The position numbers and the translations under genes were made by a program. 6,168 nucleotides of DNA, from the NCBI GenBank assembly GCA_030600725.1, contig JAUVLN010000143.1, forward strand, positions 1 through 6,168, in the 5' to 3' direction. This DNA comes from Thermoplasmatota archaeon (GTDB taxonomy: Archaea; Thermoplasmatota; Penumbrarchaeia; Penumbrarchaeales; Penumbrarchaeaceae). Positions 1-5,924 of this stretch are shown here, piece after piece (the stretch's first letter is position 1; each line of letters starts with the position of its first letter). The notes beneath the pieces are model-generated. The model made no database searches and was not told the DNA's origin. It was given only the letters and a program-made list of their open reading frames with translations.

Positions 1-38
1 ACCAAAACCGATGCTCATTATCATTCTACAGTTTTGGT
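1..38. repeat. 8-bp inverted repeat (ACCAAAAC / GTTTTGGT) at window edge
   Basis: Bases 1-8 (ACCAAAAC) and 31-38 (GTTTTGGT) are perfect reverse complements separated by 22 nt. The left arm begins at the first base of the window, so the repeat may be longer. The loop is large for an intrinsic terminator, but T-rich DNA (about 61-78) follows. It could be the end of an upstream transcription unit, a protein-binding palindrome, the edge of an inserted element, or chance in AT-rich DNA. No function can be assigned. Confidence 0.35.
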
Positions 39-126
39 CAACTGTCCCCATGGGTCCGCTTATTCTATTGTTTTAATTCGAATGCTAACGGAAATAGAAT
101 CCCGTGGATCCTTGGATTCGAACCTT

Positions 127-149
127 GGTCCTGACAGTTTCAGGAGACC
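127..149. repeat. Compact hairpin/palindrome GGT-CCTGA / TCAGG-ag-ACC
   Basis: The arms CCTGA (130-134) and TCAGG (140-144) pair around the 5-nt loop CAGTT. The helix extends through GGT (127-129) pairing with ACC (147-149) once the two bases AG (145-146) are bulged, giving about 8 bp in 23 nt. It covers the TGA (132-134) that closes the frame upstream of the short acidic reading frame, and it lies 2 nt after a tRNA-B-box-like 11-mer. It could be an RNA hairpin near the start of the small ORF, an operator, or scar DNA. The structure is directly visible; the role is unknown. Confidence 0.4.
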
Positions 150-158
150 TACGAGGCG

Positions 159-272
159 ATGTACGGAACTCCAGCTCCCGAACAGGAAGAGGAAGGGATG
201 ACCACCGGAGAACTGAAGGGATACATACACGAGCAGATCGAGGAGCTTGAAGAAAACAAGAGAGAGGAGTGA
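159..272 (+). CDS. Short acidic reading frame, 37 aa; small protein or 3' remnant of a gene
   Basis: ATG at 159 to TGA at 270-272 encodes 37 residues: an N-terminal Pro/Glu-rich stretch (residues 5-12), then a likely helix from about residue 16 (GELKGYIHEQIEELEEN) ending in charged residues. The same frame stays open upstream to the TGA at 132-134 and reads FQETYEAM there, which also looks coding, with mostly G/C third positions unlike the AT-rich flanks. A purine-rich GAGG (153-156) lies too close to the ATG for an ideal Shine-Dalgarno. The next ATG (198) follows AGAGGAAGGG and would give 24 aa. Frame +1 is open from base 1 to 201, and adding one base near 141 would join it to this frame, so a decayed gene is as likely as a real small protein. 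No family was recognised. Confidence 0.35.
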   Translation: MYGTPAPEQEEEGMTTGELKGYIHEQIEELEENKREE

Positions 273-409
273 AGAAAAGGACAGAGCTGTTCGTAAATGT
301 GATCTCATATCATTTTCGGAGTCCTGTTATCAGTAGGGTGGGGCGAAAGACCAGGTTGAATTATAGATGTGGTGGAAATATATTCATACTCACTTTAATA
401 TTATCCATC

Positions 410-419
410 TTTTTCCTTT
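410..419 (+). terminator. T-rich possible archaeal terminator
   Basis: TTTTTCCTTT lies just before the ATPase promoter. Archaeal RNA polymerase can terminate at T-rich non-template stretches without a hairpin, so this run could insulate the ATPase from transcription entering from the left. The run is short and interrupted by CC, and no stem precedes it, so this is a weak call. Confidence 0.25.
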
Positions 420-425
420 ATTAGA

Positions 426-450
426 CTTAAATAAAAGTAAGGTTTATAAG
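426..450 (+). promoter_or_regulatory. Archaeal TATA-box region for the ATPase gene (two candidates)
   Basis: Two TATA-like octamers sit before the ATPase start: CTTAAATA (426-433), one mismatch from TTTAAATA, and TTTATAAG (443-450). In archaea transcription starts about 25 nt downstream of the TATA centre. The second box therefore predicts a start near 472, and the first a start near 456. With the second box the mRNA would be leaderless, possibly from ATG 472 rather than ATG 466; with the first the leader would be only about 10 nt. No convincing Shine-Dalgarno precedes either ATG, which fits leaderless translation. Confidence 0.5.
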
Positions 451-465
451 TTATGAAGATCATTA

Positions 466-1647
466 ATGCCCATGTATGTCCAGAGAAACATCGCAAAAAG
501 TTTCAAGGATCTGGCAGATGCGGTCAAGGTCATCGCCGTAGTGGGCCCAAGGCAGAGCGGTAAGACAACTTTCCTCAAGCACTGGTCAGCTGATTTCGAT
601 GCAAGGTACGTCACCTTTGACGACCCCGATGTCAGGGAGATATTCAGTGATATTAAAGCCTTCGAGTCGGAATATATCTCGGGAAACAAAGTGACCATCC
701 TTGATGAGGTTCAGTACGGCCTGGACCCTGGCATAAAGTTGAAGTATCTGGCAGACAGGGGCCATCATCTCTGGATAACCTCATCGACCGAGACTCTGCT
801 TGGAACATCTGTACTTTCCCACCTTGTTGGCAGGGTTTCCATATTGAGATTGTACCCATTCGATCAAAAGGAGATGGCCCTTGCCAGGGGGAACACGACC
901 ATGACCGATACCATTGAAAAGAGGCTGATGGACGAACATATGCGGTTCGGTGGGCTCCCAGGCATCATCATGCAGGAGAAACGCGATATAAAGATCACGC
1001 TGCTGCGGAACCTGCTGGAGACCATGCTCCTCAAGGATGTCGCCGGCACATTCTCGATCTCGGATCTTGATTCATTATGGAAGCTGGCCAGGTTGATCGC
1101 ATTGAACGTGGGATCTCCACTAACCAAGGACAGGATCTGCAGTGATCTGGATCTCTCCTTCCTCACGGTGAAGAAATATATTGAAGCCCTCACCAAGAGC
1201 TACCTGATCGTTCAAGTGCCACCGTTCTATAAAAACAGGAACATCGAGATGAAGAAACAACCTCGTTACTACTTCCTCGATATGGGGCTTCGAAATACCC
1301 TCATCAACGAGTTCCCTGCATCTTCAGATGGGCGCAGTTTCGAGAACTATGTGATCTCAGAGCTGATCAAGTCGGGATTCGCTCCAAGGTACTGGAGGAC
1401 GAAGGGGGGCGCAGAGGTGGATGTGGTTCTTGAACTGGGCCGAGAGATCGTTCCGATAGAGATCAAGACAACACTTAATAAATTGAAAATGGAAAGAGGT
1501 TTCAGATCATTTCTGGACAAATACTCCCCTATCCGAGCATATATGGTAGGATATCATGTAAAAAAAGAGGAGGTCCTTGAAAACGGTTGCAAAGTGAAAA
1601 CCGTTTCAATGAGGGAGCTATTAAAAGAGCTAACCGTTCCTCTTTAG
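466..1647 (+). CDS. AAA_14/DUF4143-family ATP-binding protein with PD-(D/E)xK-like C-terminal domain
   Basis: 393 aa, a normal length for this widespread prokaryotic family. The N-terminal P-loop ATPase has Walker A GPRQSGKTT (residues 27-35), Walker B VTILDEVQ (76-83) with the family-typical DEVQ, a sensor-like WITSS (103-107), LVGR (120-123) followed by LYPFDQKE, and GGLPG (162-166). A winged-helix-like middle follows (about 195-255), including the segment LTKDRICSDLDLSFLTVKKY. The C-terminal domain shows a nuclease-like core: E299, GGAEVD (314-319) and IEIK (331-334), all intact. Molecular function is poorly defined for the family; a DNA-related or conflict-related role is only inferred, and members often occur as isolated, horizontally moved genes. 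The start at 466 has an in-frame alternative ATG at 472 (residue 3) that fits the TATA spacing better. The gene stands alone, convergent with the surface-protein gene, and has its own promoter. Confidence 0.95.
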   Translation: MPMYVQRNIAKSFKDLADAVKVIAVVGPRQSGKTTFLKHWSADFDARYVTFDDPDVREIFSDIKAFESEYISGNKVTILDEVQYGLDPGIKLKYLADRGHHLWITSSTETLLGTSVLSHLVGRVSILRLYPFDQKEMALARGNTTMTDTIEKRLMDEHMRFGGLPGIIMQEKRDIKITLLRNLLETMLLKDVAGTFSISDLDSLWKLARLIALNVGSPLTKDRICSDLDLSFLTVKKYIEALTKSYLIVQVPPFYKNRNIEMKKQPRYYFLDMGLRNTLINEFPASSDGRSFENYVISELIKSGFAPRYWRTKGGAEVDVVLELGREIVPIEIKTTLNKLKMERGFRSFLDKYSPIRAYMVGYHVKKEEVLENGCKVKTVSMRELLKELTVPL

Positions 1648-1753
1648 AAGGTCATTTCTGAGCTCTGGAGAAGGAAGAATAATGATCAGGTCCAAGTACC
1701 AGTTAAAGGCATTTAAACGGACTCCCAGGGGCCCGCCGGTATTATATTCTCAA
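1648..1753. other. Convergent intergenic region between ATPase and surface-protein genes
   Basis: These 106 bp separate two genes that end toward each other. The region contains a GC-rich core around GGGGCCC (1728-1734) flanked by AT-rich DNA (TATTATATTC to its right, TTTAAAC to its left). On the minus strand, leaving the surface gene, a pyrimidine-rich stretch TTATTCTTCCTTCT (about 1669-1682) could support T-rich termination. No clean stem plus T-run and no gene were found. Termination of both transcripts presumably happens here, but the exact sites cannot be placed. Confidence 0.4.
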
Positions 1754-4700
1754 TCAATATAAAGGCGGAGCCACTTCTTCGAAAGCTTCGATCAGGTTCT
1801 GATCGGAAACAGCTCCACTCTCCGGGGGAGCATCATCCGGCAGGTCCGTCTGTACATCACCCTCCGGAGGTGCCTCCCCTTCAACATCCTTCGATCTCTT
1901 CTTGAGATACAGGTATCCAAACACACCCACTACGGCAAGCACGACTATTAAAGCCAAGATCGCAATGAGCCACAAAGCTACCCCATCTCCTCCTCCGTCT
2001 CCCTCAGCCTCCAGAACTTTCAATGTATAGGTGCTCTGGGCGGACCCGAACTCCGACACCACCTTAACATCGATCACGATCCATCCTTTCGAAAGGGCCT
2101 CGAAATGGACGATCGCACCTGTAGTGTTGTTCAAACCTCCCGTTGAAACCGACCATTCTGCCTCAAAGGGTTGAAGGAAAGGGTCACCTTTCCCATCGAA
2201 CAGGAATAATTCCAGCTCTATGACATCACCTACCATCACATCTGCAACCGGTCCTCTAATCTCCACTCTCTTCAGCTCTGGCCTGGGAAGGACCTCCACC
2301 TCCAGTTCCTCCATCAGTGATGCGCCGAAATAGCTTGCAATAAAGGTGATATGATGTATCCCTACCTTCTGGGCCTTCACCACAATATTAGTGAAGTTCT
2401 TCGAGATCCTACTAAAGCTTGATCTGTCATATGGCCACTCATGGGAAACATCATCATTGATAAGGCGGTTTGCAGTGTTAAAGACCTGAACTTGAATGGA
2501 TAGATTATCCAGCTTGAACATCGTTGCAATATCGGGGTCGATCTCCATCCTATCGAGCGGGTACCTTGAAACCAGTATCTCACGGTGGGTAACGTTTTTC
2601 TTAAAGTACGATGCAATGACGGAGATATTCCCCTGACCCTCCCCTGTCGCGGATATATCTACCCTGTCCCCACAGGTAAAGGTCACCTCTGCAAAATCCC
2701 CATCAAGATGCCAGTGGAACACACAGTGATCGGTCATCTCCTCTCCTTCCATGGAATAGGCTGCCGCGTAAAGGGTATGATCCGTACCGGGGGGAAGCAG
2801 ATTGGGAACACCGTGGATCTCCACCCTGGACAGGCGGTGTACAACCTCGAAGTTGATCCCCTGGGAGAGCGAATCGCCACACCAGTCAACATTGACCTTT
2901 ATTCGCCCTGTCCCAAGCACTCCAGCCGAGTAAACGACCTCCAGAGGATGTGGGCCGGGACCAAGGCTCCCCGGACCGAACAGCTCCCAGGAAGCGTTGC
3001 ATCCGGAAGTGATGTCGTTCCCGGCCGAATCGAGAACGACGGCATTGATCGATCTTTTTGTGTCGAGGGTAAATACCTGGAATAGCTCTCCGAGATCCAC
3101 GCTTTCCAGGATGGGCCTGATCGAATAGGGAACCCTCTTCTCCAACCTCTCATTGTAATATTCGACCGAAACTACTATTTTCCCGTTCCCGGGCTCCACG
3201 GCCGTGAAATAATTATCGCCCCCCAATGCGTCCCTAAGCTCCCCCGGGCCGGATGCCACGGTCCAGTTGGGTTCCACCGAATCGGTTACATCATTTAGAT
3301 TATGGTCGAACACACGCGAGGTCATGTGAACGGTCTCTCCGTGTTTCAACATCAGTTCTTCCGGTAATACCTCAAAGGCTGAGAAATAGGCTAAGCCGGT
3401 CAAATGGAAGGTCCTGTTAAGATGAAACTCCCTGAATTCCGCGATAATATCTACATCGGCCTGACCGGGGTAAACGAATTTTATCTCCTTGATGGTTGGA
3501 TCGGTTGTGTTCTCCATGACGGCAATCCCGGCCTCACCGGTCCAGAAGATATCGACGAGGGGATTGATGACTTTTCCGAACGGGTTCAGGGCCCGAACCG
3601 TGACCGTACGGTTTTCGCCCACTGGAGCTTCGATATAGGCCGGGGTTACTTCAAGTTCCGACAGGACCTCAAGCACGGTGAGCTCCTCTGAGGCGTTCAC
3701 GTCGAATACAAGGAAGACCGCCCTGCCACGGATCATTCCTTTCCCTGCCGCGGTTGTGTTGATCACCAGCATGTCGTGCTCCGATGTGTTGTTGATGAAG
3801 CAAAGATCCTCAGGGACAGACCAGTGGAACTCTACAAGATCACTCATATCGCCTCCGAGAATGTTCCTTGCCACCCCTCTGAACGAAATATCCTTCCCTA
3901 CATCCGTCACGTTCGTCTCGGCCACTATCTCCAAAGAATCGAGGACCTCGTGCGGTGTTATCAGAAAGAACCTTTCATCGTTCAGGTCCCCCAGGACCAA
4001 TCCCAGGTCCGGCTCCATTGCCTCAATCGAGATATATGAATCATTGGAAAAGAGGTAGTGTCCAGGTATGGTCCAGTTGAATATAAAAGGCCCTTTTCTG
4101 CTCATCACAACCTGACCAATTGGAATAAAAGGACCATTGGGTCCGGTGGCGGAATAATTGATGAACACGGTGGTGGGGCTGTTGATGGATGCGTTCATCA
4201 CGGAGAACCAGGAGATGGCAATTTTCTGACCCGGCCCAAATATCTCTCCACCGTTGGGGCTAAGAAGTGTCAGATAGCCTCGATATCCATCCCTGTTCAT
4301 TATGGTAAAATTACCGATGCTCACATTCGATACCGGGGTGGAAGAACCATCCAGAAGCGTTATCCTGACCCTGCAGTTCTGTGACGGAGTGTCTGGAACG
4401 AGCCATTGGTACAGGGACGAATCGGAGATGTTCTTCACAATTGTCAGAAACGGACCATTTTGCCCTGTCAGGGAGTATTCAAGGTCCACTCTGAGACTGG
4501 AGTCGTTCCGGCCCGAAACCCAGTGGATCTCCCTGATTCCCCCGGCCCTGAAGGTCTCACCTCCGCGGGGGTAATGGATGTTCACGAAGGGGGAGGAAGG
4601 CCTTGGTTTGATCTGCTTGAGAATGTGTATCCCACCGGGAAGACCAGCGGTGTCCTTGCCCGTGCTGAGAACGATGTCGAGGTAGCCGTTGTGGTCCACA

Positions 4701-5911
4701 TCTACCAGATCCAGACCATACGGTGTCTCATCGTAGGTGTAAGTTCCAGTCACCCGACTGAACCCCCCGGTGCCAAGTCCGCGGTATATGAATAGATGTG
4801 TTTTCTTCACGCGATATTCATGTGCAAGGATCACAATATCCTCGTTCCCGTCATTATCAAGATCACCCGCTTCCACGCACTTTGCAGAATCGGAAACCGC
4901 CAGGCCCTGTGACCTGGACCAGTTGCCATCACCATCGCCCAGAAAGACAGTGCATACATTGGCACCTCCAAGGAACTCATGGATGAGTACCATATCCCGG
5001 TTCCCGTCGTTATCGAAGTCCGCAGTGGAAACGTCATATCCACTCACATTGGGAAGGTTCATGCCGTCTGAAGCGTCGGACCAAAAGCCGGTAGAGTTTC
5101 TTTCGAACACCCACTTGTCCATATTGCCGGTTGTCATGTCCATTCCGTTGCCGAAGGCAGTGAAAAGGTCCAGGTTCCCGTCCGAGTTGAAGTCGTCGAA
5201 AAGGACGCTGTAGGTATGCTCGTTCGCGCCGTTCGGCAAACCGTTCTTGGCCAATGTCCAGTTCCCGGTTCCATCCCCTGACCAGTAGCCCAACCCCCCT
5301 CCCCAGAAGGTTGTTGCCCCCATATCGAGGTCCCCATCGTTATCCACATCCCCGAGGCATGTATCAAAGTACCCACCATCCTCGTTGGGGATTCCTGGAG
5401 GGGAGTTTGGATATTGTGAAAAGGTCATGTCCCCCTTGCCCTTGTATGTCTCCAGGTTATTGGTTCCATGACATCCCACGGCAACATCCAGATAGCCGTC
5501 GTTATCGATATCACCAACACAGGTGCCCCCATCCCTTAGATGAGCTGTTGTCTTGTACTCTTTCCAGCTCCCGTTTCCCAGGTTCTTCCATGCATATAGG
5601 CCGTAGTTAAAGGGTTTCCTCGGACCGGAATGGACGATATCCACCCAGCCATCATTGTTCATATCTCCCACCGCCAGGTCCGCCCTCCAGATATGCTCAT
5701 CAGGAAGTCCCTGGGATGAATCATTGTATATCATATCAGACGCAGAGAAAGGGAGGAGCGGTTCAATGGTCATGCTCCTTTCATCACAGGGCATATCTTC
5801 CATTCGGGCATCAGGTCCAACCGTCTCCACATCTCCGGATGAAAGTGATGATATCGACCCCGACAGCAGTATCGAGAGTAATATCATACCGGATAGTACC
5901 ATCTTTTGCAT
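1754..5911 (-). CDS. Giant surface-anchored protein: signal peptide, 7-blade FG-GAP/VCBS propeller, 2+7 Ig-like domains, TM anchor
   Basis: About 1385 aa from ATG 5911. Residues 1-26 form a signal peptide with a hydrophobic core (MVLSGMILLSILL). Seven DxDxDG-type calcium motifs begin at 83, 134, 188, 240, 298, 350 and 404, matching a seven-bladed FG-GAP/VCBS propeller. Two Ig-like modules (about 440-538 and 546-652) carry P-x-GGE-x-F starts and a shared TG-x-NGPF motif, resembling Kre9/KNH-type domains. Seven Ig-like repeats follow (about 657-1300), then a Gly-rich linker, one transmembrane helix (about 1311-1334), KKR and an acidic tail ending PPLY. About 30 N-x-S/T sequons occur, all before the membrane helix, fitting an N-glycosylated exterior. 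No protease, glycosidase or dockerin was seen, so an adhesive or structural envelope role is inference. ATG 5911 is preferred because GGAG lies 8 nt upstream; ATG 5917 is possible, and ATG 5968 would overlap the upstream gene. Confidence 0.9.
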   Translation of the reverse strand: MQKMVLSGMILLSILLSGSISSLSSGDVETVGPDARMEDMPCDERSMTIEPLLPFSASDMIYNDSSQGLPDEHIWRADLAVGDMNNDGWVDIVHSGPRKPFNYGLYAWKNLGNGSWKEYKTTAHLRDGGTCVGDIDNDGYLDVAVGCHGTNNLETYKGKGDMTFSQYPNSPPGIPNEDGGYFDTCLGDVDNDGDLDMGATTFWGGGLGYWSGDGTGNWTLAKNGLPNGANEHTYSVLFDDFNSDGNLDLFTAFGNGMDMTTGNMDKWVFERNSTGFWSDASDGMNLPNVSGYDVSTADFDNDGNRDMVLIHEFLGGANVCTVFLGDGDGNWSRSQGLAVSDSAKCVEAGDLDNDGNEDIVILAHEYRVKKTHLFIYRGLGTGGFSRVTGTYTYDETPYGLDLVDVDHNGYLDIVLSTGKDTAGLPGGIHILKQIKPRPSSPFVNIHYPRGGETFRAGGIREIHWVSGRNDSSLRVDLEYSLTGQNGPFLTIVKNISDSSLYQWLVPDTPSQNCRVRITLLDGSSTPVSNVSIGNFTIMNRDGYRGYLTLLSPNGGEIFGPGQKIAISWFSVMNASINSPTTVFINYSATGPNGPFIPIGQVVMSRKGPFIFNWTIPGHYLFSNDSYISIEAMEPDLGLVLGDLNDERFFLITPHEVLDSLEIVAETNVTDVGKDISFRGVARNILGGDMSDLVEFHWSVPEDLCFINNTSEHDMLVINTTAAGKGMIRGRAVFLVFDVNASEELTVLEVLSELEVTPAYIEAPVGENRTVTVRALNPFGKVINPLVDIFWTGEAGIAVMENTTDPTIKEIKFVYPGQADVDIIAEFREFHLNRTFHLTGLAYFSAFEVLPEELMLKHGETVHMTSRVFDHNLNDVTDSVEPNWTVASGPGELRDALGGDNYFTAVEPGNGKIVVSVEYYNERLEKRVPYSIRPILESVDLGELFQVFTLDTKRSINAVVLDSAGNDITSGCNASWELFGPGSLGPGPHPLEVVYSAGVLGTGRIKVNVDWCGDSLSQGINFEVVHRLSRVEIHGVPNLLPPGTDHTLYAAAYSMEGEEMTDHCVFHWHLDGDFAEVTFTCGDRVDISATGEGQGNISVIASYFKKNVTHREILVSRYPLDRMEIDPDIATMFKLDNLSIQVQVFNTANRLINDDVSHEWPYDRSSFSRISKNFTNIVVKAQKVGIHHITFIASYFGASLMEELEVEVLPRPELKRVEIRGPVADVMVGDVIELELFLFDGKGDPFLQPFEAEWSVSTGGLNNTTGAIVHFEALSKGWIVIDVKVVSEFGSAQSTYTLKVLEAEGDGGGDGVALWLIAILALIVVLAVVGVFGYLYLKKRSKDVEGEAPPEGDVQTDLPDDAPPESGAVSDQNLIEAFEEVAPPLY
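1910..1981 (-). other. C-terminal transmembrane anchor of the surface protein
   Basis: The encoded segment ALWLIAILALIVVLAV and the following VGVFGYLYL make a single hydrophobic helix of about 24 residues, preceded by a GDGGGDG linker and followed by KKR. By the positive-inside rule the domains before it are outside and the 50-residue tail is cytoplasmic. No sortase, PGF-CTERM or lipobox-like sorting signal was seen. Confidence 0.85.
2012..3943 (-). repeat. Seven tandem Ig-like repeats of 92-94 residues
   Basis: In the start-at-5911 numbering a tryptophan recurs at 697, 790, 883, 975, 1067, 1159 and 1253, steps of 93, 93, 92, 92, 92 and 94. Most repeats open with L-x-x-[VM]-[ED] or similar (LESVDL, LSRVEI, LDRMEI, LKRVEI) and the W follows about 40 residues later in HW, FW, NW, SW or EW. 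This is the register of tandem bacterial/archaeal Ig-like folds. Sequence identity between units is low apart from these marks, so the repeats are old. They would form an extended stalk lifting the propeller off the membrane. Confidence 0.8.
4664..5686 (-). repeat. Seven FG-GAP/VCBS repeats encoding a predicted calcium-binding beta-propeller
   Basis: Within the surface gene, seven calcium-loop motifs recur: DMNNDGWVD, DIDNDGYLD, DVDNDGDLD, DFNSDGNLD, DFDNDGNRD, DLDNDGNED and DVDHNGYLD, at steps of 51, 54, 52, 58, 52 and 54 residues. The first six blades end in a Gly-rich turn followed by W or F (for example GNGSW, GDGTGNW, GDGDGNW), the usual FG-GAP pattern. Seven is the blade number of integrin-alpha-type propellers. 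At DNA level the plus strand shows recurring strings such as CCGTCGTTATCGA (near 5005 and 5492), recent enough in appearance to allow recombination between blades. Confidence 0.85.
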
Positions 5912-5917
5912 TCTCAT

Positions 5918-5923
5918 CACTCC
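5918..5923 (-). promoter_or_regulatory. Shine-Dalgarno GGAGTG deciding the surface-protein start
   Basis: On the minus strand the order is stop TAA of the upstream gene, then CGGAGTG, ATG (5917), AGA, ATG (5911). GGAG (5923-5920) is 8 nt before ATG 5911, which is ideal, but only 2 nt before ATG 5917. Start at 5911 gives the standard MQKMVL signal-peptide N-terminus. Confidence 0.6.
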
Positions 5924-5924
5924 G

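Larger units (their letters stand above)
273..465. other. AT-rich intergenic region upstream of the ATPase
   Basis: I see no credible gene in these 193 bp. Contents: a G-rich patch GGGTGGGGCG (336-345), an AT-rich block with TATA-like strings (about 374-389), a T-rich run TTTTTCCTTT (410-419) that could end transcription coming from the left in an archaeon, and two TATA-like elements just before the ATPase gene, described separately. No tandem repeats or convincing RNA gene are visible. Together with bases 1-272 this makes 465 bp with no secure coding sequence. Confidence 0.6.

Noticed and set aside
60..308. Minus-strand 82-aa hydrophobic reading frame resembling a small membrane protein
   Set aside because: It lies antisense to a Glu-rich frame: GAA/GAG codons read backwards give Phe and Leu, which explains the hydrophobicity. 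No promoter or ribosome-binding site supports it.
330..355. G-rich GGGTGGGGCGAAAGACC as a structured RNA
   Set aside because: Only about three pairs can form around the GAAA and there are no C/D-box, K-turn or tRNA marks.
864..1196. Minus-strand 110-aa reading frame inside the ATPase gene
   Set aside because: It is antisense to well-conserved ATPase motifs, with no start signal and composition typical of a shadow frame.
1722..1740. GC-rich CCCAGGGGCCCGCCGG as a terminator stem between the convergent genes
   Set aside because: Only the short GGGCCC palindrome pairs cleanly; no stem with a loop and no T-run follows on either strand.
2585..3085. Plus-strand 166-aa reading frame inside the surface gene
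   Set aside because: It is antisense to the Ig-like repeats, whose periodic tryptophans show the minus strand is the coding one; the plus-strand product shows no recognisable domain.
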